A DNA stretch of 64,000 bases from Plumapathes pennacea (lineage: Eukaryota > Cnidaria > Anthozoa > Antipatharia > Myriopathidae). Of the stretch, positions 13,901 through 28,300 are shown one piece after another (positions within the stretch are counted from its first letter, which is position 1; every line of letters begins with the position of its first letter). A model generated the notes under the pieces. It did not search any database. It was not told where the DNA came from and saw only the letters and a program-made list of their open reading frames with translations. The position numbers and the translations under genes were made by a program. The stretch is taken from the NCBI GenBank assembly GCA_964036295.1, contig OZ038462.1, positions 39,165,680 through 39,229,679 on the forward strand. Reading direction: 5' to 3'.

Positions 13901-16900
13901 AACACATTGTAGAATTTGGGCTGTGCCACAACTCCTTACGATTTAAAAGGGCCCTTTCAGCCAATTCAATATTTTTCTTTGCACCTTGAAATGTTTAAAA
14001 AAATTCCAACGCTAAATTTGGATCCCACACAACACGACAAAATGTAACAAATAAACAGCAAAAAAGGTAAGTATATCACAGAAAGAAGGAATATTCACTT
14101 TAAATATTCTTCTTAATGGATCGGATAGAAATGGATTGCTAAATTCATCTTTCGACTTTCGGGGCGCAAAGGACTGTGGTCGAGAAGGCCCCTTTGAGTA
14201 CCTTTGCACTTTTTTCTGTCCGTGCTGAGGTAAAAGCCGGTGTTACAAACGCAGTGATAGCTGCCCGCAGGACTGTTAAAGCAAGAGTGGTCACAGCCGC
14301 CATTGTGAACCGTGCATTCGTCTTGATCTGTTAAAAGTTAAAAATCAGAGAATTAGATTAACATGAGTTACCGGGTAGCGCCAAAATATCGAGTTGTGGC
14401 AGTTCAACATTGAAAAAAGAAGATATAGAAGGAAAAAGTAATTAAGGACAATAAAAACAAAGAGAAACTGGAACACCAAGAACAAGGAAGACTAGGAAAA
14501 CAAGTCGAACACATTCAGCAAGCCGTGTGGCGGAACTTATAAATATAACTAATCCTTTATGAATTGGCTTATGGCGAAAAGCAACGTTTATTTATAAACC
14601 AGTACTTCGATAAAATCACTCTCCTCTATTTTTCCAGTTTTTTAATTTTTGTTTTCACTCAACCAATAAGTTCTGCTCGCAGGGTACCAATCAGTACGTT
14701 GTTCGCAAAACAACAAAATGCACTATATAAAGTGGTTACGAAGCAATATATAAATCATGCTAAAACTAAAGACAATGGGTAGGATTTTCGAAATGCCATA
14801 AGCTTGTTATTAAAAATCAAATTTGAATGACATCAAAAAGTGCCTGGTTAATAATTCTCACCTAAGCAGTCTATCCCGTTACCAATGTAACCTCGCTCAC
14901 AGTTGCATCCAAAGTTTGAACCATTTCTTGAACAGTATGCGTGTGGGGAACATTGCAGAGGGCAATCCTGTCTTGCTGCAAATTAAAAAAAAAAAAAAAC
15001 GCAAAATGGAGATGAAAGGCCGTTCTCACTTGGAGAAAAGACTTGGGTGACTGTACGTTCGTACCTACGACCTCTATGATTCGATACAGGTCCATCTCTA
15101 CCAGTAGGTCTCCCAGCTGGCCTCGCTTGACAGCTAAAGTCAGCGACTTTGTTAACTGGCTCGCATCCGCCTCGAAAACTACCCAAAAGTCTGCCAATGT
15201 GTAACCATTACTGCAGAACAAGAAACGTATCAACTGTGTATACGCACACACTTATCTGACGTTGGGAAGACGACTTGCGTAGGTGTTCGTGTGTTTATTT
15301 GCGTGTTCGTGTAAGTAAGTGCGTGCACACGTACTATGCGTGTTTGTGGAGAACACACTCTGACGTACCTGTTATAAAGATGCATCACTTCTACACGCTT
15401 GAACAGAGGGTCTGTTAAGTAGATTTGATGAACCTGAAACACAAAAAAATCAAAACAGCTCAAGCTCAAAAGATAATACACATGCAGTTGTTTTATGAAT
15501 CGAAGTCCCCCACCCCCCCCCCCCCCCCTTTTTTGCAATGCAAGATAAAACGTACGGCTCTCTCGATAGTTGTAGCCATCGATCTGAACTGGAGGTCACC
15601 ACTTGAACGGTATTCTTCTCTCCACAAGCTGGAAGAGAGGAGCAGCTCGATCTTGAAGGTCTTGCTGAGAACTGTGAAGATTGAACATTCAAACAATTCA
15701 TCATCAGTTACTGTGTGGAGATAGCTGTACGGTCAACTGGCTAGCGCTGCATAATTAAACAAACTATGGCAGATCTCACTCAAGAGCATGAACATTTGCA
15801 TGAAATTATCCTGCGCATACAGCCGGCTCCCGCCGGGTAGCTGTGTTCGCAGGCTCAGATGAAAATTGATCAGAAGCTAAGGCATTTTGTTATTCAAAAA
15901 CATAGTTTTGATCAATTACTATTTCATGGCTTGTGGTTAGTATATATACTGCCGAATATGACCGAATTAGTTTAGATGCTTTACAAAAAATGTAATGGCA
16001 ATCGTTTTAGCGAGAGGAAAATATTTGTTAACAAGTATATAGCTTATAGTTTAGGCTAAAAAAAATAAAGCATGCGTATTCGCTGGCCGCACACTTTGTA
16101 CAGGTGGGCTAGCGGTTAAATAAACAATAAACTACTTTTGGCGAGGAAATATGCACGGATAATTGTCCGAGGATATCATCTGTTCCGAGAAGCGAACAGT
16201 TGCCCGGGAGCGAAGCTCGAGGGCAACTGTGAGCTTCGAGGAACAGATAATGTCCAAGTACAATTATCTGTGCATATTTCCGAAGCCAAAAGTAGTTTAT
16301 TGTCTTTATTATCCTTCAAATATTTCCTCTCGCAGCGCAAATAACGGCGCGGAAACTATGAAGTTTTTTAGTGCTTTCTGGAACTACATTTTCGACCAAT
16401 AAATTGATGTCTTCCTCAGTAGTCGTCTTGTAAGGATTTTTGTGACTAAATAAATAGAACTGTGTTCGGATATTGTCAATAAACAGCGTTAGTTCGCTAG
16501 GCGGGGGTTATTCGCTGATAACGTCCGCTCACGATCGGACATTATTCGGTCACGTGTCACGATTCTACTAATCACGCGCGGGGAGAAATATTTGATGGGT
16601 CATAATGTTTAGATATTAATGTGATCAAACAGTGTCTTCGCAATATATTTGGTAATTCCTTTTCATTACCATTATACCAAAAACTGGTTAATTCTAGACA
16701 CTCTTTATGCAATAGGCCCTGTATTTCTGAGTGGATGTGGTCAAATATTTCGGGACGATAAAGAGACAAAGATACATACACAGAGACACACAAACAGATG
16801 TAGATCATGCACACTTTCCAATGTTATGTCATTTAAAATGTCCCATCTTAGTTATCAATTACGAAAAAAGAAATAAAGTGAACCCTAAAACTGAGACAGG

Positions 16901-19360
16901 AGCAAAGAGATATATAGAGTTTGTTAGATTCGCTCGACAAGCACGAGAATAGTCTCACCAACACATCGTCTTCCATCTCCTCTTGTTCCAGATGTACAGG
17001 AGCAGTTGTAGAAGCCTGGTTGGTTGATACACACTCCGTACAACCCGTGGCAGTCATGCAGACCCTCCTCGCACTCATCAATGTCTGCAAAACACCGTAC
17101 AGCATAAATATAAACTGAGCGTTAGCAAACCAAGACATAGTTAAAAACGAACCAACTGTTAATCACAACAAGTAGTTTGTTACTTTCGTAATGCGGAATG
17201 ATATGTCAGTTACTTCAGTTACCTGCACAAATGAAGCCATCTCCCGAGAAACCACTCAGACAGGTGCAAAAATAAGAGCCCTTTGTGTTGGAACATGTGG
17301 CATCTACGTGGCATTTGTTCCCACCATTCACACACTCATCAGTGTCTAAAATAAATAAACAAACAAACAAACAAACAAACAGACAGACAGACAAAAACTG
17401 AGAGCCTGTAATAAGCATTTCATACTTTACTATCCATAATTTTTCATATCACATATAAATCAAGTTTTAATTCTATTTATAGTTTCTTAGCTCTGACGTA
17501 AAACCTCTCATCAACTTACCTGTACACTCAAAACCATCTCCATGGTAACCATGATTACACGTGCAGTTATAAGATCCCTTAACGTTAAGACAGGAGGCGT
17601 CTGCGTGACACTTGTGGGAACCAAGGGCACATTCTTTTATATCTATATAAACCGTACGTGCTGTTAGTCGTACATAGATACTGCAGATATGTAGACATTG
17701 ACACTGACTCAAGGATAAAAAATAAACAGATGGTATATACATATTAGATTGCCAAAACTATCGATAAATAAAGAATAATTTAAGGTGATTCCCTAGTTTT
17801 GCATTGCGCATCTTTAGTGCGCACAACACTTTTGAGATGGTGGAATTTAAGAACCACCGAAATTTCAAGATCGAAAGTTCTTTATACTCGTTACGCAAAT
17901 AAGTTTTATTTTTCGTCGTTCCTTGTGGAAGCAGCCACCTTGAAAGTTGAAACTCGCCCCAGTCCCCTCTCGGAAAGACGTATTTTGAAGTGAATTCGCC
18001 GTTTCCTGGACAATTGCGCAAAAACGAGCATGGTGACCCCCCTTTTTTATTTCATGTATTTTAAGAAAATACGACTCCCCATGATATATCCAAATTTAAA
18101 CAAAATTTCTTTACTCAATTTTGAAATATTATCATTGAATCACTATTACAATATGTTTTTAGGTGTTTCAGTGCAAGCGTGTAGATGATCAAATTGCCTA
18201 TTATTTCATGGTGACCCCCTATTTTTTTTTTATTTTTTTAATGTACTAGAAGTAATTAATAATCGTGCAAAGTTTTAAGAAAATTCAATTACTATTTCTT
18301 TTTCGATGGAATCACCTTAACATGATAATGTACACACACATACATTATACGCCACGTGCAAGCTCCCTTTTACTTACGTTTCAAAATGTTTTATTTTCAA
18401 ATGAAGGATTCTGCACATGGCCTCGTTTCGAAACGAAAAAGTCAATATGACCATTTATTAAGTAACATTGCCAAGTACACCGATACGCAAATGTGACGTC
18501 ACGCACCTGCACAGTTTAGACCATCTCCGGTGTAACCAGCGTGACATTTGCAGTCAAAAGATCCTTCCGTGTCAACACAATATCCATCTTCGTGGCAGTT
18601 ATGAGAATTCTCAGCACATTCGTCAATATCTGCGTGGGTATCAACACAGTTGCACTCGACTCACACATACACTACAGTGTCAGAGCTTTCAGAGCTGGTA
18701 CAACTACTTTTTTTCTCGATACAATGACCAATAAACTGCGGAGTTCAAAACTGGCTAAAAGTTTAGTTCACGCAAAATATCAACGAAATACTGTTTCAAG
18801 GTTTCGACTTTAGCCCTTTATAAAAGAAACATACCAAACCTTTTGATTCGTTATGACATAAACTACAATACTCCCTCTTAAATACTGCATTTTTATTTTG
18901 AATAATCTGATCATTTTTCCCTCACGCTTTCTTCACCAAAACCTTGAGTGTTTGCTGCATTTCATAATTTTTTTCAGTAGTCAATCAAAACAAGTCAGCC
19001 ACACAAAGGCCTGTACACGTTTTCGGATAGCATATACTCACCGGTGCACGTGACGCCATTTCCACGAAATCCTCTGTGACAAGTGCAGGTGAACGTTCCG
19101 TTGAAATTGGCACAGTCTGCGTTTTTGTGGCAGTTATGTGTGTTGGTAGTACACTCATCGATATCTGAAAGCACGAAGAAGTGTGTCTTAGCTCGGCGAC
19201 CAATAAAAAATAACCAGTAAAACGTTGTAGTAAAAAGTTGTAATTCATATGTTGAAAAATGCATTGATTACGAACTTCTTTCATGATCGTATAATTAATG
19301 TATATGATAATTGATGTTAGCCACTGATTAAATCGTATAAGGATAAAATTGGAATTTAAT

Positions 19361-19395
<35 letters not shown>

Positions 19396-22300
19396 GTCAA
19401 TGCATGTACAGTTTTTATTTGATTAGTCCGAACCATTTGTTTACTTGCAATAAGCCAGTGAACAGTGAGAAGTAAGGCTTTCATAAGTTTCCTATTTTGC
19501 TCACCCAACGCTCGAAACGTCATTATTACGAGCGTTAGGCTATACTTTAAAGTTTACTTGATTACAAAAACAGTTATTGTACATGTTTTCATATTTACAA
19601 AATTATAGTCTTGTTTGTTGAAGCTTGCAGTATTTAAATCTATTTCTTATAAACAATTGAAAAATTAAAATAACAAGCAAACAAAACGCAAAGTAAAACA
19701 ACAGCGACAGCAACAACAACAACAACAACAACAACAGCACAAACAATTTTGTAAGCGTTCCTTCTGTTCTGGTCTAACTCAGAATATCGTTTTAGCTATA
19801 AAAGTATCGCTCCCAACCAGAAAGAAGCCAACGATTTCACATGGAATGCTCTATATAAAATTATTCATCCACAATCATTCATTCAATATATTATTTAGTA
19901 GACACACTATAAGTACGAAAGAAAGAGCAACTTGATCTGATTCAAATTTTATCAATTAAGCATTAATTTAAGTATAGTTACTATACTTAATTTACTTCAT
20001 TTAATTTAAATAAATAAATTTACTAAGTATCAGTAGTTTTGTGCATAACTATGCGCCGTGTGTGTATATACGCTTGACTAGTTCCGTGGTTCGTACGTGT
20101 ATACACATATGAAGGCCTAATCTGGTGTTTCTTTGAAGTGTAGTAGACTAGACATACCAATACACGAAACACCATTTCCTAGAAACCCTTTGAGACATGC
20201 ACATTTAAAAGAGCCCTTGTTGTTGGTGCAGGTGGAGAATATGTGGCAGTTGTGCGCGTAATGTCCGTAGTGGAGCGAAAGGCTCTCCGGCGAACACTCG
20301 TTAATATCTGTGAAAAAAAAAAAAAAAAAAGAGAGAGAGAGATATTTATTTGTATTAATTCAGTTTAACCTATGGGTGTATTTGTACTTGACCTATGCTG
20401 ATGTAAAATTTTCGTTGCTTCAATAGGAGACATTGCTTTCATTGAATGCTATACATAAAACATGGGTTCATTATGGCGGCGGTATATATGTACTAGACTA
20501 TACTATACTTTTACCATCTTTTAGAAAATATCTGCTCTACCTTACGTTGCACTCTTCTAGTACTTAGCATGTTCTGAATTCTCATACTTTTACCAACAAA
20601 TTATGTAATGTTATACTTCCATGGTAAACCAAATGGCACTCACCAGTGCACGTGACTCCATCTCCAGAGTATCCCGTGTGACACGTGCAGTAAAACGAAC
20701 CCTTGGTATTGGTACAGTTGGCGTCAGTGTGACAATTATGTGTCCCAACAGCACATTCATCGATGTCTAAGTATACAGGCGAAAATAACTGTCATGATCA
20801 GACTCATATCCTCACTTCCACCGCAACCTCTATCTAATCTGAATCAACGCCAGACAAACAGTAACAAACGAGTATAACACTTGTCAGCGTAGAGTAATAG
20901 AATTACAAAGTTTGGGTTGGTCACTAAAATTGAGATAATGATTTTAAAAATAGTTAAATGTGGAGGAAAATTTTTGTCAGTGATGGTTTCTGGATATATA
21001 TATTACCGACACAAGTGACTCCATCTCCAGAGTATCCCGTGTGACACGTGCAGTAGAACGAGCCCTTGGTGTCGGTGCAATTGGCGTCAGCGTGGCAGTT
21101 GTGAGCATAGTGTCGATGTTCAGAAGCCAGGTCCTCGCTCATGCACTCATTGATATCTGAGAGAAAGACAAACACATTTTTCTTTTGAACCTCCTGACCA
21201 GACAAATATGTGTTGCAGAGGTTCAGAAGACATAGATATCAAACGATCTTGGATAGGCACAGTTTTCGATAAAAGAAAGAAATTGTTACAGAAGTAAATT
21301 TCTAACTTCTTCCACTACTGCTAAGGTTTGTTTGTAATGCAGTTTCACAAGTTAAAATAACTATGCAGTGGTATAGTAAGGGTTTCCTTGATCTAAGATT
21401 CCATCATCAATGGATCCCTTTTATACTGCAAGGATCATTAGTGTAGCTGCGCTTTATTATAAAAAAAAATACTCTAAAATAATGAAATAAAGAAGCAAAA
21501 TTCACAAGCAGCATTTCGCGAACAAATATTCCTGCTCTAACAGTTTAAACTAAAAAAAATTGGAAGTCAACAGAAAGAGAATGCTTGAAACGTTGAACGT
21601 TTTTATATGCTAACTGACTCGGGCATAACCAGTCGTTCTTACCTACACACGTGACTCCATCTCCAGAGTATCCCGTATGACACGTGCAATAGAACGAGCC
21701 CTTGGTGTTGGTGCAGTTGGCGTCAGCGTGACAAATATGAGAGTAGTTGCTATGTTCGGCCGCTAAATCGTCTGGTCTGCACTCATTGATGTCTGGAGAA
21801 GACAGCGTGGTAATGCTTTATCTGTTGGCAGTTTTTATTTATTGACTAGCCTTTTTTATAACTACTTGAACCACCAGCAGCTAAATTTCAGTGTTTTGAT
21901 AAAGATTTCTGAACGCATCAAAATAGTTTCATCAATGAAATATGCTGTTTGCGAAAACCGATAATCGATACGTTGGAAATATTTCAATGGAAAGACATTG
22001 ATTCAGTTCGATTTATGCTAAATTATCAACCCAGGACTAAAGCATTTCGTCACACTTCTGTTAACGCGGTATAAGGTACAGACTGAAACACTTTGAGTTT
22101 AACTTAAATACGTACCCTCACATATGACTCCATCTCCAGAGTAGCCTTTGAGACACGTGCATTTGAAAGAACCCTTTGTATTGGCACATTCAGCGTCACT
22201 GTGGCAGTTATCTGTGCCAGTAGCGCATTCTGGGATGTCTAAAATAAAGAAAAAACAGTGCTCATAGGTTAAAATTTGTGAGGTGCTAGAGCAGTTAAAA

Positions 22301-25300
22301 ATAACTTTAATACAATACAAGGGGATTAGAAACATTTTGTTATTTGACGCCTCTCTTTCATGTTTTCCACGAAATTGATGTTACAGCCTATCACGAGGAA
22401 CCTTAATGTCGGCGTGATTTTATGTGCTTATTGCTGAATTTTGGTTTACTTCAGTTACCAAATTGATGGTAAATATCCATATGGTTTATGGATATCTTAC
22501 CGACACACGTGACTCCATCTCCAGAGTATCCCGTGTGACACGTGCAGTAGAACGAGCCCTTGGTGTTGGAGCAATTGGCATCAGCGTGACAGTTGTGAGC
22601 ATAATGAATGTGCCTAGTGGCTAGCTGGTTGTTTGCGCACTCATTAATATCTGGAAATAAAGATAAAGAATGAGTGCGAATAAACTCTAAAACTGCAGTA
22701 ACGAAGTAATATTAGAAAACAGTAGAGAATCAAATTGTTGGGAGACGAATACCTGTGCAGATGACTCCATCTCCAGAGTAGCCCGTGTGACACGTGCAAT
22801 AGAACGAGCCCTTGGTGTTAGAGCAGTTGGCATCAGCGTGACAGTTGTGTGCATGATGATCATGCTCTAAAGCAAGTTTATCATCTTGACATTCGATAAT
22901 ATCTAAAACAAAATCAAACCCTGGGATGAGAAAGCGAACGATCTTTCAAGTAGCTGACGGCCGAACAAAAAACGTCGAACTGACTTCTCTAATTGTGAAA
23001 ACAAGTCACCACTAGAACCAACTCTAAATCGATACAATACGAGGCCTTTCTCTTGTTAGGTAGTGTATCGGAATCATCTGAATTGTCCATGAGCCTCTTT
23101 ACAAGTTCGGTTTGACCTCCACGAAAGACCATCGGATTTTGAGCGAGTGCAGCCATTTTGACTGGTCGTATTTGGCTGTTTTATTGATGGTCAAGAATTA
23201 AGGAACACTTTATGTTACAAACAAAGCTTACGGCGCGGATACTAGCACTTGTTATCAAGTATGTGGCATTTTCAATGCAATCAAAACAAAAATAAAACCA
23301 TTTGCTGTGTGCAATATAAATATAGAACCTGATAATTCATACCAATGTCTCCGGTCTGTGAGAAGATGAGAATGCTTTGTCGGCAAGCATTAGTTATTTT
23401 CTACCGGATAACTTATAGAACAATAACAACGAATACGCCGCTTTAGTTCAGGCCAGGGAGAGGGGTATTGAGCTTGGTACAACTGGTAAGGGACGTCATG
23501 TGTGTGCAGTTATGTAGTTATGACATAAAAAACTTGTTTGCACAGGAAGTGACGTGGTGACTCAACACTCTTGAGAAAAGAGGTATGAGAAGCAATCAGG
23601 ATTCCTGTTGTTGCAAAGAACACCTCAGTCTAGTCGCTTAACTATTTACCTCTTCAGCATTTGATAGCGATTCTTTAACCATTTGTAACGACAGAGTACA
23701 AGGGACAAAATGAGAATGAACATTCAATCAGATTTCAATTACGCTTGCACATAATACGCTACATTTTCCTTATTTTATCATACATCACTTGTGAGATACC
23801 AAACAGAAAACATTGAAGGGATTAGTTACTTAGTCAGAAAATGTTTGGACTGCATAGTATGAGGCTTACACAAAATATATGCCCTTTTGGGTCTTTCTGC
23901 TATGTGGTTTGAGATCGTCCTTTATTTTGTTATAACTACAAGACAATTCAGTGAAAATATCGATACCATCACATATGACTCCATTTCCAGAGTATCCCGT
24001 GTGACACGTGCAGTAGAACGAGCCCTTGGTGTTTGTGCAGTTGGCGTCAGAATGGCAATTGTGTGCTTCGATGGCACACTCTTTGACATCTAAGAAAAGA
24101 AATTAAACGAAACTGTGAAAATGGACAACCTCATTGAAAGATATCACAACAAATAATATTGTCCTTACCAACACATGTGACTCCATCTCCAAAGTATCCC
24201 GTGTGACACGTGCAATAGAACGAGCCCTTGGTGTTGGTGCAGTTAGCATCTGGATGGCAGTTGTGTGTTCCGACATCACATTCATCGATATCTAGATAAG
24301 CAAAAACAAAAAAACTGTTGAAATGGAAACATATTACAGTAATAAAGAATGTGGAATAATCTAGTGGCCTACCAGTGCACGTGACTCCATTTCCAGAGTA
24401 TCCCGTGTGACACGTGCAGCAGAATGAGCCCTTGGTGTTGGTACAGTTGGCGTCAGCGTGACAGTTATGTGTCCCAATAGCACATTCATTGTTATCTGAA
24501 TAGGGAGGCGAAAGACAACCGTTCAAAATAACTAGAAATACGATAATAGCAGATACCCCTCGCTCTGCCATTGATGGGACTTTTACTTTGGTACTCCCAA
24601 CAAGAGCACCCTTTGTTTTACCGAAATGTTGACTCAGTCTTTTCTTCGAAGTCAAGTGCAACACGCAAAGGAAGGAGAAAAAGAATGGTGTGTGTACGTT
24701 ATACTTTTGCGTTGAAAAAAGAGTCGATTGCGTGACGAAGTACATATTTCCCACGGTCGGCACGTCAAATTAATTCATACAGTCTGCCAAGCACGTTCTC
24801 AAAATTTAATACTCAAATTTTGAAGTTGGTCGGCCGTCGTAGTACGGGAAAAAAGGAACACTGATTTTTCAATTTTGAATTCATAGGCAGTACAATTAAA
24901 TAGGCTTCCTGTGCGATTTGTTTTTACTCTTGACTGCATGCTCCAGACTCAGGCATGCATATTTAACGAGTTCGAATTGTTTTTATGTGAACCCGCTCAA
25001 AACAACATGATTTCTCCTAGAATCAAAGCAAAACTTGAACGGTTTACCTCAAATTATACACGGGCTTCAGACCTAGTCATACTTCTAAGGGCTTGTGCAC
25101 GATTCTCGCTGCAATCACCGCATGTCAGATTACAGCATTTGTTACAGTTTTAATAGTCTTGACAGAAAAATAAGACATCTGACTAAATCATTCAAGAGAC
25201 TCCAAGTTCCGATTGCTCTGAGCGAATACGGTAGCCGAAACTGGCGACAGAAGCGTATTAAAACAATACTTCGAGGGAAAATGATCAGCATACAGATTCT

Positions 25301-28300
25301 AATACATTCTTGAAGTGATCGAGTTACAAGATACGGGTAGAATATACTTGTCACGGTGATTGTTTGATTTCCACTGACTAACCTTTGTTGCTTGTCCTTT
25401 CTGAATAAGTATCTGAGTTTAACACAACGGCGTCTGAAGCTCCCGTTTTGCTTTCAAGCGTTGTTCTCTTTGTGGAGTCTTTTCTTCGGCCCGCTTTTGC
25501 TTCTGAAGCTCTCGTTTTGCTTTCAAGCGTTGTTCTCTTTGCGGAGTCTTTTCTTCGGCCCGCTTTTGCTTCTGAAGCTCCCGTTTTGCTTGTTTCAAGA
25601 GCTGTTCTATTTGTGGAGTCTTTTCGTCGGCACGTGATTGTCGTCCTTTCTCTAGACGTATTTGGCGCTGTTCGATCGTTTCACGATTTTGCCTTGCCCG
25701 TGCCTGTTCCCTTCTCTTTTGAAGACGAGCTTCGCGAGACCGTTCTGTTTCAAGTTTTCTAGTTTTCAAATTCATTTTCGTGAATGCAGTCACGTACAAT
25801 TGTTGCTTCGTTCAAATCTTTCTTAAAAACACTGGCGGAGATGGTAATCTATAATCAACAATGATTACGTAATTGCCTTATTAGGACATTGCCTTAGGCA
25901 CCTGGCCTAAAGAGGTCGCATCGCACACACCCACACACACACGAACATTAAATTTCGAGATGGCGACAGGCTTGGAGTCTTCAAATTAATGCATTAGCGT
26001 CGTGATTATTTCCCTCACTTCGTTCGGGGATTATATCCTCATGGTCGAATAAACGTCAACTTCTTGTCTTCTATGTGTTGTTTCTATATTTCTACAAGGT
26101 CAGGATATCTGCTCACCCATACACGTGACTCCATCTCCAGAATATCCCGTGTGACACGTGCAGTAGAACGAGCCCTTGGTGTTGGTACAGTTAGCGTCAG
26201 CGTGACAGTTGTGCGCCAGGTGTGTATAATTAAAAGGTATTGATGCAGGGGAGCACTCGTCGATCTCTGTTGGGTTGTCAAGATTAAACATAATTCATTA
26301 TTCACCAATGTTGGTCAATGTTGATAATGTGGTGATCTGTCGGTATAATACACACCAATATTTCTAACAACATGAACCTTTGCTTAGCACTAACTCAAAA
26401 TAACGTAATAGCGCGACATTAATTTCTATTATAAATATTTAATAGAAATGTAACTTGAAAGACATAATACCTGTGCACGTGACTCCATCTCCAGCGTGTC
26501 CCGTGTGGCACGTGCAGTAGAACGAGCCCTTAGTGTTTGTACAGTTGGCGTCCACGTGACAGTTGTGAGCCAGGTGTTTATACTTGGCACCGATCTCACT
26601 GGGCAGACATTCTTGGATATCTGTAATAATATGTTACGATGCATTACGAGCCGGACCTGCCGATGGATGTCGCAAGGGACGACTGTCTTCCTTATCATTA
26701 TGACGGCCGAAAAGTCCCCATTTTTGTTTAAAATGAAGACGCCATTGAAGGAACAAACGCGCCATTGAAGGAAGATGCGCGGACAAACAAATGAAGATAC
26801 ACAAAGCCAAAGTATCAATGGGATATTCATGGCTGTAATTGCAGTCAATTGGATTTTGTCTTGTTCGCAAAAGTTCATACCATTATCAGCCTTCTCGAGC
26901 AGTCTTTTGTCGCTTTTTTTTGTGACAGGTAATCAAAACCTGATTGGACACTGATCTTTATTTTCTGAGCGAATAAATCGCAAATTAAAAGTTGGCTATG
27001 TTGGAGCTATATACATATATTCAAAAAGCCACATGTATGGCAGAATATTTGTTTTGGTGTTAGGCTCAGCTAATTAGTAGCAAGTGAGTAATGCTGATAC
27101 TGTAGATTGTGGAGCCTTTTGATTTCTAACGCAAGGGAGTGGTTGCTCTTCAAAGCCCTTCCCCCTTATTTTGTATATAGTGTGTTTTAACTACTGTACA
27201 GGCTTAAATTACTCTATATTTGAAGTCGCGTTTATTTATGTAAAACCAAAATCATCCTTGCACATGAGTCACCCTTGCACAAAAACGAACCACCATTCAA
27301 GTACTTGGCGTAACATATCCTATTGTGTACGCATTCGAGATGATTTATTCTGTTTATATCAGCAGGGAAGGGCACACTTGGTTTTCCGTTTTCCTTAATA
27401 TGGAATATAATCAAATAATATATCACAAATAAAGGGACAGTGTAAATTTTATAATGTTAACAACTAAGTAAATATCAATAATTAGATATCAAGAGTTACT
27501 GACAGGTAATAGTCTGTCGAGCAAGTCTTCTATGCTATGTCGGATTCCCGTGAGTAGACTCGGCTTAAAAAATTCGATACAAAACCTGAAATCCGAACAC
27601 AGTGGACGAAAATTAAATGATAAAGAATCAACAAGAACTTACCCACACATGTGACGCCGTCCCCAGAGTATCCATTAAGGCACGTGCAGTAGAACGAACC
27701 CTTAGTATTGGTACACGTGGCATCCACGTGGCAGTTATCAATTCCAGAAGTACATTCATCCACGTCTGACACGGAAAAGTGTAAGAACAAATTTGAGTAT
27801 TAGGAAGTTAATATGAGCTTTTAATTTTTTTTTAGCAAGCTGTTTTTAACAACCAAAGGACGTCCGCAATGTGTTCATTTGTTTACTGCAAGGTAGTTGA
27901 ATCAAAGTCTTCTCGCTGAATTCTGTATCAGCATTAATTTATTTGGTTTCTACCTGCGCATGCGCAGCAGACACAATTAAACTACATCTACATATTATGA
28001 TAAGTATTACCTTTACACGATCGTAGCGTGTACTTTACTTTATTTTAATTATAACCTTGCTCTTCCATAATAGTTGCTAAACACCAAAAGAACATCAAAA
28101 CAGATTCTATTAGAACCTTCAACTCACCTACACACGTGACTCCATCTCCAGAGTGTCCCGTGTGACACGTGCAGTAGAACGAACCCTTGGTGTCTGTACA
28201 GTTGGCGTCTTCATGACAGTTGTGAGTATAAGACAGTTCGTGGACATCGCTTAATCCTGCCTTGTCACACTCATTAATATCTGTGAATAAGAAATTATTT

